Notes: generated from the sequence alone by a model not told the origin. A stretch of 64,000 bases of DNA from Dyella sp. EPa41 (GCF_016586165.1 NZ_BCPR01000003.1:83816-147815), one strand, 5' to 3'. Shown: positions 53,024-62,663, counted from the stretch's first letter. Numbers and translations: made by a program.

Positions 53024-53770
53024 TCAGTCGCGCAAGTCCGAGGGCAACGTGCCGAAGCGTTCGCGAAAACGCGCCGTGAAGCGCGAGGGCGACGCGTAGC
53101 CGCACTCGGCGGCGATCTGCTTGAGCGGCTTGTTTGAACCCTGCACCAGGGCGAGCCCGTGGGTGAGTCGCACTTCTTCGAGAATCCCACGGAAGCTGGA
53201 GGCTTCTTCCGACAATCGGCGGCGCAAGGTGGCGGCGCTGAGTGCCAGTCGTCCGGCCACTTCCTCCGCGCGCCACTCGCGGGCGGGCTGCGTGTTGAGC
53301 AGCAGGCGGATGCGCTCGCCCAGGCGCCGGCCGCGCTCCAGCGGCGGCCGGTAGCCAGCCAGCGCCACGGCGGCCACCAGCTCGGCCACGCGGTGGCGCA
53401 ACAGGCTTTCCGTGAGTCGTTCGGACACGCCCTGCTCGACATGGGCGAAGGCCTGTTCCAGCTCACGCGTGACAGGTAGCGCGGCCCACGGCAATGCATC
53501 GGTGGCCGAGGGGCCGGGTTCGAGCATGGCCATCGGCAGGCACAGGCAGACGGCGCGATACGGGCCGTTGGTGGGCGGCAGGTTTTCCACGTGCAGCAAT
53601 TGCCCGGGCGCCACGGCGGCGAAGCCGCCGGTGTCGATCTCGTCCTGGCGCCGGCCGTCGCCCATCCGCTTGCGGCCGGCGCGCACCTGGAAGATCGAGA
53701 ACTCCGCGAAGGGCGCGGCGGCGATGCGCTGCCGGCGCCTCGCGAAGATTTCCAGGCGGGCGACCGTCAC
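53024..53770 (-). CDS. AraC family transcriptional regulator
   Basis: 248 residues from GTG at 53770, eight bases after the aguA stop; an ATG at 53815 would overlap aguA. The C-terminal double helix-turn-helix is clear (WRAEEVAGRLALSAATLRRRLSEE and LKQIAAECGYASPSRFTARFRERFG). The N-terminal part is a cupin-like sensor (FAAVAPGQLLHVENLPP). Position directly behind aguA suggests control by agmatine or polyamines, which is inference. Confidence 0.88.
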   Translation of the reverse strand: MTVARLEIFARRRQRIAAAPFAEFSIFQVRAGRKRMGDGRRQDEIDTGGFAAVAPGQLLHVENLPPTNGPYRAVCLCLPMAMLEPGPSATDALPWAALPVTRELEQAFAHVEQGVSERLTESLLRHRVAELVAAVALAGYRPPLERGRRLGERIRLLLNTQPAREWRAEEVAGRLALSAATLRRRLSEEASSFRGILEEVRLTHGLALVQGSNKPLKQIAAECGYASPSRFTARFRERFGTLPSDLRD

Positions 53771-53778
53771 GCGTGGGG

Positions 53779-54813
53779 TCAGACGATGCCGGCGGGCAAT
53801 TGCATGGTGATGCAATGCAGGCTGCCGTTCTGCCAGATCAGCGGCCGGCAGGGCACCTGCACGACTTCGCGTCCGGGATGGGCCTCGGCGATGATCCGCG
53901 CGGCTTCGTCGTCGGCCGTGTCGCCATAGGCCGGCACCAGCACCGCGCCATTCACGATCAGGTAGTTCGCGTAGGACGCGGCGAGACGGCGCCCTTCGTC
54001 GACGATCGGCTTGGCCCAGGGCAGGGGATAAAGCCGATAGGGACGGCCATCGGGCGTGCGCAGCGCGGCCAGTTCCTCGCCCATGCGGCGCAGCTCGTCG
54101 ACATGCGGGTCGTGCGGGTCGTTGCAGGCCTGGTAGACGATGCGGTCGCCCGGTGCGAAGCGCGCCAGCGTGTCGATGTGCGCGTCGGTATCGTCACCTT
54201 CGAGATAGCCATGATCCAGCCACAGCACGCGCTGCGCATGCAGGCTGTCGCTGAGGATCGCGCTCATGGCCTCGCGTGACTGTTCCGGGTGGCGCTGCGT
54301 GAGGCAACGCCACGTGGTCAGCACCGTGCCGACGCCGTCGCTTTCGATGCCGCCACCTTCCAGCGCCCAGTCGATGCGCTTGTGCGCGGCCTTGCCGAAC
54401 ACGCCTTCGCCGACCAGGCCGGCGACCAGGGCATCGTCCTGCTCGGCGCCGAACTTGCCGCCCCAACCGGTGAAGCGGAAGTCGGTGAGCTGGAAGCGAC
54501 CGTCATCGGACTTGAGCGTGATCGGGCCCGAGTCGCGCAGCCAGGTGTCGTCGTAGGGCAGCTCGACGAAGCGGATCTTCGACAGGTCCACGCCCTCGCC
54601 GGTCAGCAGCGCCTGTACCCGCAGGCGCAACTCGTTGCTCGCCACCACGATGATCAGCGGCTGGAAACGGGTGGCGGCCGCAGCCAGGGCCACGTAGGTG
54701 GTTTCCACGTCGGCCAGGCGGTCGGCCCAATCGGTGCCGGCGTGCGGCCAGGCGATCAGCACGGCCGATTGCGGCTCCCATTCCGCCGGTAGGCGCAGCT
54801 TATGGTCAGTCAT
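53779..54813 (-). CDS. aguA: Agmatine deiminase
   Basis: 344 residues of the peptidyl-arginine-deiminase superfamily. It starts MTDHKLRLPAEWEPQSAVLIAWPH; active-site blocks are DTWLRDSGP, WALEGGGIESDG and the terminal catalytic C334 in SLHCITMQLPA. It converts agmatine to N-carbamoylputrescine, which AguB then hydrolyses. Together they give a complete arginine-decarboxylase-dependent putrescine route from agmatine. Confidence 0.95.
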   Translation of the reverse strand: MTDHKLRLPAEWEPQSAVLIAWPHAGTDWADRLADVETTYVALAAAATRFQPLIIVVASNELRLRVQALLTGEGVDLSKIRFVELPYDDTWLRDSGPITLKSDDGRFQLTDFRFTGWGGKFGAEQDDALVAGLVGEGVFGKAAHKRIDWALEGGGIESDGVGTVLTTWRCLTQRHPEQSREAMSAILSDSLHAQRVLWLDHGYLEGDDTDAHIDTLARFAPGDRIVYQACNDPHDPHVDELRRMGEELAALRTPDGRPYRLYPLPWAKPIVDEGRRLAASYANYLIVNGAVLVPAYGDTADDEAARIIAEAHPGREVVQVPCRPLIWQNGSLHCITMQLPAGIV

Positions 54814-54916
54814 CGTGAGCGGGTCTCTTGCAAGGGGAGGGCAGCGCTTGCGGGGCGGCAGGCTGCGAGAGGCGCGCATTGTAAACGATGCCGTGTGGAG
54901 GGCACGGAAACGAAAA

Positions 54917-54942
54917 CGCGGCCCGTGTCGCCACGGGCCGCG
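54917..54942. terminator. Strong hairpin between aguA and the next gene
   Basis: CGCGGCCCGTG (54917-54927) pairs perfectly with CACGGGCCGCG (54932-54942). On the minus strand GTTTTCGTTT follows, so it ends transcripts arriving from 54964. Confidence 0.75.
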
Positions 54943-54963
54943 CTGCAGGAGATGTGCGATTCG

Positions 54964-55308
54964 TCAGTTGACCGAGGCGGGATCGGTGTTGTTGCCCGCG
55001 GGCGTGTTGAGCACGGCGTGGATCACGTGGCTCTTTTCGAAGTACACGATGAAATGGGAGTAGTCCCAGCGGTTGATCGTCGGGTGCTTGGCGCTGTCGC
55101 CGCCGCGCGGGCTGAGCTTGCGCTGCGGGGCGCCGTACTTCTTTTCGACCTGATCCATGCTCATGCCGCGTGTGGGCAGGTCCATGCCCTGTTCCTGCTG
55201 CACGCGGTTGACGAGCAGATTGTCGGCCTGCGCCGGCGTGGTCGCGGCGGCCGCAGCCAGCAGCACGACCATGGACAGGCTGAAGCCGAACTTGTTGATG
55301 CCGTACAT
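54964..55308 (-). CDS. Small exported protein, OmlA/SmpA-like
   Basis: 114 residues: signal peptide (MYGINKFGFSLSMVVLLAAAAATTPAQA), then MSMDQVEKKYGAPQRKLSPRGG...INRWDYSHFIVYFEKSHVIHAVL, the beta-alpha pattern of the BamE/OmlA (SmpA) fold. There is no lipobox, so it is periplasmic. A GTG two codons earlier (55314) has better spacing to GAGAGGGG and is an alternative start. The function is unknown. Confidence 0.75.
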   Translation of the reverse strand: MYGINKFGFSLSMVVLLAAAAATTPAQADNLLVNRVQQEQGMDLPTRGMSMDQVEKKYGAPQRKLSPRGGDSAKHPTINRWDYSHFIVYFEKSHVIHAVLNTPAGNNTDPASVN

Positions 55309-55480
55309 GTTCACGGGTCCCCTCTCCACGCTTGGCGTTGCCGCGCTGTTGTAGCAGAACTGCCGGGGGCAATCCATGTGAATCTGCCGCGAATGCGATG
55401 GGGTGGGCATTCGCGGGGCGGGGCTCGTTATCATGGGCGGCTGCGGGCGGCTGGACGCCCGGTCCGGATAAGCTCTGACC

Positions 55481-57445
55481 ATGATCGCCTTTCGCCATTT
55501 CGCCCTGCGCCGCGGTACCCGCCTCCTGCTCTCCGATATCGACCTGGTGATCCAGAGCGGTTGGCGGCTGGGCGTGATCGGCCGCAACGGTTGCGGCAAA
55601 TCCAGCCTGTTCGCCGCGTTGCAGGGCAAGGTCGAGGCCGATGCCGGCGACCTCGACCTGCCCGCCAGGCTGCGCATGGCCTCCGTGGCCCAGGAAACGC
55701 CGGCCCTGCCGGACCCGGCCATCGAATACGTGATGGGCGGCGACGAGGAGCTTGCCGCCGCGCTGCGCGACGAGCTGGACGCGCAGGCGCGCGGCGACAC
55801 CGAGGCCATGGCCCGGGCGCACCATCGCATCGAGGAACTGCACGGCTATGACGCGCGCGCCCGCGCCGGCCGCCTGCTGCATGGCCTCGGCTTTGCGCCG
55901 GACACGCATGACACGCCGGTGAAGGAATTCTCCGGCGGCTGGCGCGTGCGCCTGAACCTGGCGCGCGCGCTGATGGCGCCATCCGACTTGCTGCTGCTCG
56001 ACGAGCCCACCAACCATCTCGACCTCGACGCCGTGCTATGGCTGGAAGAGTGGCTGCGCCGCTACCAGGGCACGCTGCTGGTGATCTCGCATGACCGCGA
56101 GTTCCTCGATGGCGTGATCAGCCATACGCTGCACCTCAGCGACGGCAAGGCCAAGCTCTATACCGGCAACTACAGCGCGTTCGAACGCCAGCGCGCCGAG
56201 CAGTTGCGCCAGCAGCAGATCGCGCACGAGCGCGAACAGGCCGAACGCGCGCACCTGCAGTCCTTCGTGGATCGCTTCAAGGCCAAGGCCAGCAAGGCCA
56301 AACAGGCACAGTCGCGCGTGAAGCGCCTGGAGAAGCTGGCGGGTACCGAAGCCGTGCGTGCGGATCGTCCGTTCCGTTTCCAGTTCGCCGTGCCCGACCG
56401 CCTGCCCGATTCGATGCTGCAGCTTGAAGAAGTCGATGCGGGCTACAGCGCGATGTCGCCTACCGACGAGTTCCGGGAGGTTGCCCCTTCGTCCGGGGCA
56501 TCCGCGCAGGAAGGCGAGGGCGTCACCACGATTCTTCACCACGTGCGCTTTCGCCTGGAAGCGGGTGAGCGCATCGGCCTGCTCGGTCCCAATGGCGCCG
56601 GCAAGTCCACCCTGGTGAAGACCCTGGTCGGCGAGCTGTCACCGCTGGCTGGCGAGCGCAAGGCGCACAAGGACCTGAAGATCGGCTACTTCGCACAGCA
56701 CACGGTGGAAAGCCTGCGCGAGGGCGCGTCGCCCTTCGATCACCTGCAGGACAAGGCGCCTGGCGTCGGCGCGCAGGCCATCCGCGATTTCCTCGGGACC
56801 TGGAATTTTGCAGGCGATCGTGCCTTCGAATCGGTGGATGGTTTCTCCGGCGGCGAACGCGCGCGTCTCGCGCTCGCGCTGATCGCCTGGGACAAGCCGA
56901 ACCTGCTGCTGCTCGACGAACCGACCAACCATTTGGACCTGGATATGCGCGAGGCGTTGGCCGATGCGCTGGCGGAGTTCGATGGCGCGCTGGTGCTGGT
57001 CTCGCATGACCGGCACCTGCTGGGGCTGGTCTGCGACAGCTTCTGGCGAGTGGCCGACGGCGTGGCGGAACCGTTCGACGGCGATCTCGACGATTACGCA
57101 CGCTGGCTGCGCAACCGCAGTTCGGCGGCCAGGAAGAGCAAGAAGGACGAGGTTGAAGCCAAGCCGGTGGTGCGCGAGGAGTCGCCGGAGGAACGTCGCC
57201 GCCGCGCCGCCGCGCAGCGCGAGAACGAAAAGGCCGCTCGGCAGCGCGTGAAGAAGATCGAGACGCGCGTCGCCACCCTCGAAGGCGAACTCGCTGCCCT
57301 GGACGCCAAGCTGGCCGACCCTGAAACCTACAACGGTCCCACGGCGGAAATGATGCGCCTGGGCCAGCGGCAGACGGAGCTGCGCAAGGAGAAGGAAACG
57401 CTGGAAGGCGAATGGCTGGAACTGTACGAACAACTCGAGGCATGA
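55481..57445 (+). CDS. ABC-F family ATPase (YheS/Uup-like)
   Basis: 654 residues with two ATPase domains: Walker A GRNGCGKSS and GPNGAGKST, signatures FSGGWRVRLNLARAL and FSGGERARLALALI, Walker B LLLLDEPTNHLDLD in both, and the basic linker (FKAKASKAKQAQSRVKRLEKL). There are no membrane helices. ABC-F proteins act on ribosomes. A Gly/Ser/Glu-rich insert of about 20 residues precedes the second ATPase domain, and a coiled-coil C-terminus ends the protein. Overlaps the next gene by four bases. Confidence 0.94.
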   Translation: MIAFRHFALRRGTRLLLSDIDLVIQSGWRLGVIGRNGCGKSSLFAALQGKVEADAGDLDLPARLRMASVAQETPALPDPAIEYVMGGDEELAAALRDELDAQARGDTEAMARAHHRIEELHGYDARARAGRLLHGLGFAPDTHDTPVKEFSGGWRVRLNLARALMAPSDLLLLDEPTNHLDLDAVLWLEEWLRRYQGTLLVISHDREFLDGVISHTLHLSDGKAKLYTGNYSAFERQRAEQLRQQQIAHEREQAERAHLQSFVDRFKAKASKAKQAQSRVKRLEKLAGTEAVRADRPFRFQFAVPDRLPDSMLQLEEVDAGYSAMSPTDEFREVAPSSGASAQEGEGVTTILHHVRFRLEAGERIGLLGPNGAGKSTLVKTLVGELSPLAGERKAHKDLKIGYFAQHTVESLREGASPFDHLQDKAPGVGAQAIRDFLGTWNFAGDRAFESVDGFSGGERARLALALIAWDKPNLLLLDEPTNHLDLDMREALADALAEFDGALVLVSHDRHLLGLVCDSFWRVADGVAEPFDGDLDDYARWLRNRSSAARKSKKDEVEAKPVVREESPEERRRRAAAQRENEKAARQRVKKIETRVATLEGELAALDAKLADPETYNGPTAEMMRLGQRQTELRKEKETLEGEWLELYEQLEA

Positions 57446-58374
57446 GTCGGACCATGGATGCATCGCCTGCCGCTCCGTTGGACATCTGGCTGCCGGACCT
57501 CGCGCGTTTCGATGCCGCGCATCCGCTGCGAACGCTGCTGCGCAAGGCGGATCGGATGGCTCCCGGCGCCAGGGGTTATCTCGCGGGACTGGCCGCGCAC
57601 TTCACCGTTCCGGGTGGCCTGCCGGCCGGCGCCCTCACGCGCGAGCTGATGGTGGGCGATGCGGAGGGCGCCAGCTGGTTGTGCGCCGACCCCGCCTGGG
57701 TGCAGCCGGACTTGAACGGCGCGCGCTTGCTGGCCTGTGGCCAGATGCAACTGGACATGGACGAAGCGCAGGCCTTCGCCAGGCCACTGAAGCCGGTGTT
57801 CGGCGATGCAGGCATGATCCTCGAAGTGTCCTCGCCCGATCATTGGCACGTGCGCCTGCCTGCGGGCACGCCGACGCCGGCGCTCGCGGCGCCGGAGCAG
57901 GCGCTGGGTGAAGATCTCTACGAACATCTGCCGGAGGGCGCCGACGGTCGTCGCTGGCGCGTGTTGCTCAACGAGGTGCAGGTGCTGCTGCACCAGCATC
58001 CCCGCAATGCGGAGCGTCGCGCGCTCGGCCTGCCGCCCATCAACAGCCTTTGGCTCTGGGGCGGCGGCACGCTGCCGTCCCATGTGCGCACCACGCTGAA
58101 GGGCGTGGTCAGCGACGACGTGCTGCTCGGCGCGCTGGCCAGGCGCGCGGGTGTTGCCGTCATCGAGCGGACGCCGCAAGCCGTTGCGTCGTCGTCCGCT
58201 GGCCGGCTGGTGGATCTGCAAGACCTGCCGGTCGACGAGATCGCGACACGATGGTGGCCCGTCCTCCAGATGGTGGCGTTGAAGCAACCCGTGCAATGGA
58301 GTTTCGCCAGCGGCGAACGCTGGTTGCATCGCCCGTGGCATCGCTGGCGTTTCTGGCGAGGTGGCCGGCGATGA
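57442..58374 (+). CDS. rpfE: RpfE-like protein (phosphoglycerate mutase-like annotation)
   Basis: 310 residues. No clear catalytic motif, but the blocks RELMVGDAEGASWLCADPAWVQPDLNGARL and LPPINSLWLWGGG resemble proteins labelled RpfE or 'phosphoglycerate mutase' beside recJ in Xanthomonadales. In Xanthomonas campestris rpfE lies in the rpf virulence-regulation region near recJ and prfB. The biochemical role is unknown. It is coupled by ATGA overlaps to the ABC-F gene before and recJ after. The name rests on remembered context and similarity. Confidence 0.6.
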   Translation: MSRTMDASPAAPLDIWLPDLARFDAAHPLRTLLRKADRMAPGARGYLAGLAAHFTVPGGLPAGALTRELMVGDAEGASWLCADPAWVQPDLNGARLLACGQMQLDMDEAQAFARPLKPVFGDAGMILEVSSPDHWHVRLPAGTPTPALAAPEQALGEDLYEHLPEGADGRRWRVLLNEVQVLLHQHPRNAERRALGLPPINSLWLWGGGTLPSHVRTTLKGVVSDDVLLGALARRAGVAVIERTPQAVASSSAGRLVDLQDLPVDEIATRWWPVLQMVALKQPVQWSFASGERWLHRPWHRWRFWRGGRR

Positions 58375-60086
58375 AGGTGCTGAGCCTGCGTCGCCGCGTG
58401 CCGCAGGGCACGCCTGGCGGCTGGAGCGATGCGGTGCATCCGGTGTTGCAGCAGGTCTATGCCGCACGCGGGGTGCTGTCTCCCGAGCAGGCCGAGTATC
58501 GGCTGGCCCGATTGCTGTCTCCGCAACAGCTTGGCGGCATGCAGGAAGCCGTTGCGTTGCTGGTCGAGGCGATCCGTGGCGACTGGCGCATCGTGATCGC
58601 CGGTGATTACGACTGCGATGGGGCGACGGGAACCGCGATCGCGGTGCGCGGACTGCGCATGCTCGGTGCCAGGCGCGTGGATTACGTGGTGCCCAACCGC
58701 TTCATCCATGGCTATGGGCTGAGCCCCGCACTGGTCGATTCGCTGGAGCCCAGGCCGCAACTGATCGTCACCGTGGACAACGGCGTGGCGAGCATGGCGG
58801 GTGTCGCGGCAGCGAAGGCGAAGGGCATCCGCGTGATCGTCACCGACCACCATCTGCCCGGCGAGCAGTTGCCCGCGGCCGATGCCATGGTCAATCCGAA
58901 CCTGGCCGGCGATGCCTTTCCCAGCAAGGCGCTGGCGGGCGTGGGTGTGATGTTCTACCTGCTGCTGGCCCTGCGTGGAGCGCTGCGCGAGCAAGCTGCG
59001 TTCGCGGAAGGCCGCGAGCCCGATCTCTCCACCCTGCTCGACCTGGTCGCGGTGGGCACCGTCGCCGACCTGGTGCCGCTCGATTTCAATAATCGCGTCC
59101 TGGTCGAAGCCGGCCTGCGACGCTTGCGCAGTGGACACGGTTGCGCGGGTGTCACCGCGTTGGTGGAAGCCAGCTCGCGCAGTCTTGCCACGCTGTGCGC
59201 GAGCGACCTCGGTTATGCCATCGGCCCGCGGCTCAACGCGGCGGGTCGGCTGGAGGACATGCGCATCGGCGTGGAATGCCTGCTGACCGATGATGTCGCG
59301 CAGGCACGTCGTTACGCCGAACTGCTGAGCTCGATCAACCAGGAACGCCGTGAGCTGCAGGCCGCCATGGTGGCCGAGGCCGAAGTGATGCTGGCGCAGG
59401 CCATCGAGACCGATGCGATTGGCGTAGCGCTGTATGAGCCCAGCTGGCACGCCGGCGTGGTCGGGCTGGTGGCGTCCAAGCTGAAGGAGCGCCTGCATCG
59501 CCCCGTGATTGCGTTCGCGCCGGCCAGCGAGGACATGACCGAAGAGCTGCGCGGCTCCGCGCGCTCCATCGCCGGTTTCCATATCCGCGATGCGCTGGCC
59601 ATGATCGATGCGCGGCACCCTGGCTTGATCATGCGCTTCGGAGGGCACGCCATGGCGGCGGGCCTCAGCCTGAAGACGGCGGACTACGCGCGTTTTGCCG
59701 AAGCGTTCGATGCGATTGCCCGCGAGTGGCTCGATGATGATCACCTGCAGGCGGTGCAACTTACCGACGGCGAGCTTCCGCCGGGCGCGGCGACACTGGA
59801 CCTCGCGCGCCAGCTGCGCACCGCGGGGCCGTGGGGCCAGGCTTTTCCCGAGCCGTTGTTCGACAACGTGTTCGAGTGCGCGAGCTGGCGCGTGATGGGC
59901 GAAAAGCACTTGCGCCTGAACCTGCGCGACCCGCGCGATGGTTCGGTGCATGACGCGGTGATGTTCAATGCCTACGACGGCACGCCGCCGCCGCCGGTGT
60001 TCCGCGCGGTGTACGAGCTGGTGATCAACGACTGGCAAGGACGGGAAAGCGCGCGCCTGCTGTTGAGGTACATGGAGTCCACGTGA
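58371..60086 (+). CDS. recJ: Single-stranded-DNA exonuclease RecJ
   Basis: 571 residues, the normal length. DHH-family motifs: IAGDYDCDGATG (D79, D81, D83), TVDNGV, VTDHHLPG and GTVADLVPL; the DHHA1 domain shows MRFGGHAMAAGLSL, and an OB domain closes the protein. RecJ degrades ssDNA 5' to 3' in recombination, base-excision and mismatch repair. The start overlaps the upstream stop. Confidence 0.97.
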   Translation: MKVLSLRRRVPQGTPGGWSDAVHPVLQQVYAARGVLSPEQAEYRLARLLSPQQLGGMQEAVALLVEAIRGDWRIVIAGDYDCDGATGTAIAVRGLRMLGARRVDYVVPNRFIHGYGLSPALVDSLEPRPQLIVTVDNGVASMAGVAAAKAKGIRVIVTDHHLPGEQLPAADAMVNPNLAGDAFPSKALAGVGVMFYLLLALRGALREQAAFAEGREPDLSTLLDLVAVGTVADLVPLDFNNRVLVEAGLRRLRSGHGCAGVTALVEASSRSLATLCASDLGYAIGPRLNAAGRLEDMRIGVECLLTDDVAQARRYAELLSSINQERRELQAAMVAEAEVMLAQAIETDAIGVALYEPSWHAGVVGLVASKLKERLHRPVIAFAPASEDMTEELRGSARSIAGFHIRDALAMIDARHPGLIMRFGGHAMAAGLSLKTADYARFAEAFDAIAREWLDDDHLQAVQLTDGELPPGAATLDLARQLRTAGPWGQAFPEPLFDNVFECASWRVMGEKHLRLNLRDPRDGSVHDAVMFNAYDGTPPPPVFRAVYELVINDWQGRESARLLLRYMEST

Positions 60087-60095
60087 TCCATGCGA

Positions 60096-60120
60096 ACAGG
60101 GCCTGCAGAACAGGCCCTGT
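60096..60120. terminator. Hairpin between recJ and the convergent outer-membrane protein
   Basis: ACAGGGCCTG (60096-60105) pairs with CAGGCCCTGT (60111-60120). There is no clear T-run on either side, so it may be a weak or Rho-assisted end. Confidence 0.5.
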
Positions 60121-60147
60121 GGTGCTTCACCGAGTGGAGCGCGCCTG

Positions 60148-60996
60148 TCAGAAGTTCCAGTTGACGCTGAAATTGGGTCCGCTCAATGTCAGATCCTTGA
60201 TGAACTTGTCGTTTCCACTGTGGCTGTAATGGATGTCGCGGTAACTGAACCCGATGTCGCCCCAGTCGAAGCCGTAGGCCACGCCGAAACTGGCCTTGTA
60301 CGTGGTGTCCGAGCTGCCTGCACCGAAGTCCAGGTAGTAGGGGAAGAACCAGCGCTTGTCCTCGAAGGGCGACCAGTTGCCGCGTATGCCGACGATGCCG
60401 TCGGTGACATGCATCTGGTTGTTGAGATGGCCGCTGCGGCTGATGTTGACGTTGCCGGCGTTGCCGTTGAGCGAGAAGTTCCAGTCGAGGTTGCCCTTGA
60501 CCCACAGGTAACGCACGCCGAACAAGAGGTCGATGAAACCCTGGCCCGTGTGGGCGAGCGTATACAGGCCAGCGAAATTCACCATGCCGCCTTTCATGCC
60601 CCAGCGCGTATCGAGGTTGGCGCCGGCGCCGATGCGGTCGCCGCCGATGTTGGTGAACCGTCCCTTTTCACCGCTGAACTTCACCCAGTCGATGTCGCCG
60701 TACATGCCCCAATCGCCCTTGCGCAGCGTGCCGTCGAGCATGAAGGCGCCGCTGAGGTAGGAGAAGATGTTGTTGTCCGTCTTCTGCTGCACCTCGCCAC
60801 CGTTGTTGGGCAACTGGTAGCGCGTCTCCGCGCTGATGCCGGGCAGCCACACATACGGCTGGATGTTGCCGTGCCAGTTGCCGTCCCAGAAATCCGACGT
60901 GTCGGCCTTTGCGGCGGGTGCGGCCAGCGATGCGGCGATCGCCATGCCGAGGGATAGCACGCAGTACTTGGAATGCAGGGGGATTAAGCGGCGCAT
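60148..60996 (-). CDS. Outer-membrane beta-barrel protein
   Basis: 282 residues: signal peptide (ends AAKA), then alternating amphipathic strands with many aromatic residues (HGNIQPYVWLPGISAETRY) and a C-terminal Phe (SVNWNF), the usual BamA recognition end. GGAGGG lies ahead of the ATG at 60996. Substrate or function is unknown; probably an eight- to twelve-strand barrel. Confidence 0.8.
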   Translation of the reverse strand: MRRLIPLHSKYCVLSLGMAIAASLAAPAAKADTSDFWDGNWHGNIQPYVWLPGISAETRYQLPNNGGEVQQKTDNNIFSYLSGAFMLDGTLRKGDWGMYGDIDWVKFSGEKGRFTNIGGDRIGAGANLDTRWGMKGGMVNFAGLYTLAHTGQGFIDLLFGVRYLWVKGNLDWNFSLNGNAGNVNISRSGHLNNQMHVTDGIVGIRGNWSPFEDKRWFFPYYLDFGAGSSDTTYKASFGVAYGFDWGDIGFSYRDIHYSHSGNDKFIKDLTLSGPNFSVNWNF

Positions 60997-61233
60997 GGCT
61001 GATGCTTCCCTCCAAAGTGGTGCGCTTATGTTGGAACGTTTCGCTGCCGGCACACAGCGAACTATTACGTATCCGCCCTTGCGTATTTCTACGGAGACCT
61101 TGGCGCCTCGAAATGCCCCCGGCCGGGACTAGGTAGTTTTACCTAGCGCCGCTACCGCATAAATGCAGTGGCGAACCTGGCGCCGCTGGAGTCAAGCTGA
61201 TGCGGGCGCCAAGGGCGGCATGGGAGCGGCACC

Positions 61234-62652
61234 ATGAAGACGACGATGCGTTACGGATTCCTGCGGACGTGCCTCTGGTGTTTTGCGTTGCTTCCGATCG
61301 TGCTCGCGGGCGCAGCCCACGCGCAGTCGAGTCAGGCGCAACCACAGGGCCAGGCCCAGGGCCAGAAGATCTACAACAACCAGCAGCTCGACCAGATGCT
61401 GGCGCCGGTGGCGTTGTATCCGGATGCGCTGCTCTCGCAGATATTCATGGCCACGACGTATCCCAGCGACATCGCCGAAGCGGCGGCGTGGTCGGCGGCC
61501 AACCCCAAGGCGCAGGGCGACGACGCGGTCAAGCAGGTGAACACCAAGCCCTGGGACCCCAGCGTGCAATCGCTGGTGGCCTTTCCGCAGGTGCTGGCGC
61601 AGATGAAGGCGCATCCCGATTGGGTGCAGAACGTGGGCGATGCCTTCCTGGCGCAGCCCGATGACGTGATGGCGTCGGTGCAGCGTTTGCGCGCGCAGGC
61701 CAAGGCTTCGGGCAACCTCAAGTCGACCGAGCAGCAGAAGGTGACCGAGCAGGCGGCGCCACCCGGGTCGACCGAAGGCACCACCATCATCCAGATCGAG
61801 CCGGCCAATCCCCAGGTGGTGTACGTGCCGCAGTACAACCCGACGGTGGTCTACGGCTCGTGGCCTTATCCGGCCTATCCCCCGACGTACTGGCCACCGC
61901 CGTATGGCTACTACCCGGGCCAGGCGCTGGCGGCGGGACTGGCCTTCGGTGCGGGCATCGCGATCACCGGCGCGCTGTGGGGTGGCTTCAATTGGGGTCA
62001 TGGCGACGTGAACGTCAACGTCAATCGCTACAACAGCGTCAACAACGTCAACAATCGCATCTCCGGCAACGGCAACCAGCGCTGGAACCATAACCCCGAC
62101 AACCGGCGAGGCACGCCTTATCGCGACTCCGGCAGTCGCCAGCGCTTTGACCAGGGAAGGGGCGGCTCGCAGCAGCGTGAAGCATTCCGTGGTCGCAACC
62201 AGCAGATGGACGCGAGCCGCCAGAATGCGCTGAAGAGTTTCGATCGCAGTACGAACAACGGATCCTCCATGGCGGCACGGCGTGGTGCGGGGGAAACGGG
62301 TGCCGCGCTCAATCGCCCGTCGGGCGGCAACCGCGGAGGGCAGGGCGCGGGCGACCGCGGCAACGTCGGCGGCGGAAATCGCGGCGGCCAGGTGGCCGAC
62401 CGCGGCAATTTCAGTGGAGGCGACCGCGGCGGATCACGGCAGGACTTCGGCGGTGGCAACCGGCAGTCAGGCGGCGCCCGCAACAACGCCTTCAGTGGCT
62501 CGCAGTCGCCCGGATCGTCCCGCTCGCAGATGAATCGCGGACAGGCGAGCCAGCGCTCGATGTCCCAGTCGCGTGGCGCCGGCGGCGGTGGTGGCCGGCA
62601 AATGTCTCGCCCATCGCCCAGCCGGGGTGGTGGTGGCGGGCGTCGTCGTTGA
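61234..62652 (+). CDS. DUF3300 domain exported protein
   Basis: 472 residues with a signal peptide (ends AHA, about residue 30). The DUF3300 core is at about 47-230 (LDQMLAPVALYPDALLSQIFMATTYPSDIAEAA, YVPQYNPTVVYGSWPYP), followed by a glycine-rich membrane-like stretch and a long low-complexity C-terminus of Arg/Gly/Asn/Ser repeats (RGGxxxDRGN units). The function is unknown. It is followed immediately by a DUF2950 gene, the usual pairing. Confidence 0.88.
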   Translation: MKTTMRYGFLRTCLWCFALLPIVLAGAAHAQSSQAQPQGQAQGQKIYNNQQLDQMLAPVALYPDALLSQIFMATTYPSDIAEAAAWSAANPKAQGDDAVKQVNTKPWDPSVQSLVAFPQVLAQMKAHPDWVQNVGDAFLAQPDDVMASVQRLRAQAKASGNLKSTEQQKVTEQAAPPGSTEGTTIIQIEPANPQVVYVPQYNPTVVYGSWPYPAYPPTYWPPPYGYYPGQALAAGLAFGAGIAITGALWGGFNWGHGDVNVNVNRYNSVNNVNNRISGNGNQRWNHNPDNRRGTPYRDSGSRQRFDQGRGGSQQREAFRGRNQQMDASRQNALKSFDRSTNNGSSMAARRGAGETGAALNRPSGGNRGGQGAGDRGNVGGGNRGGQVADRGNFSGGDRGGSRQDFGGGNRQSGGARNNAFSGSQSPGSSRSQMNRGQASQRSMSQSRGAGGGGGRQMSRPSPSRGGGGGRRR

Positions 62653-62663
62653 GGAGGATGACC

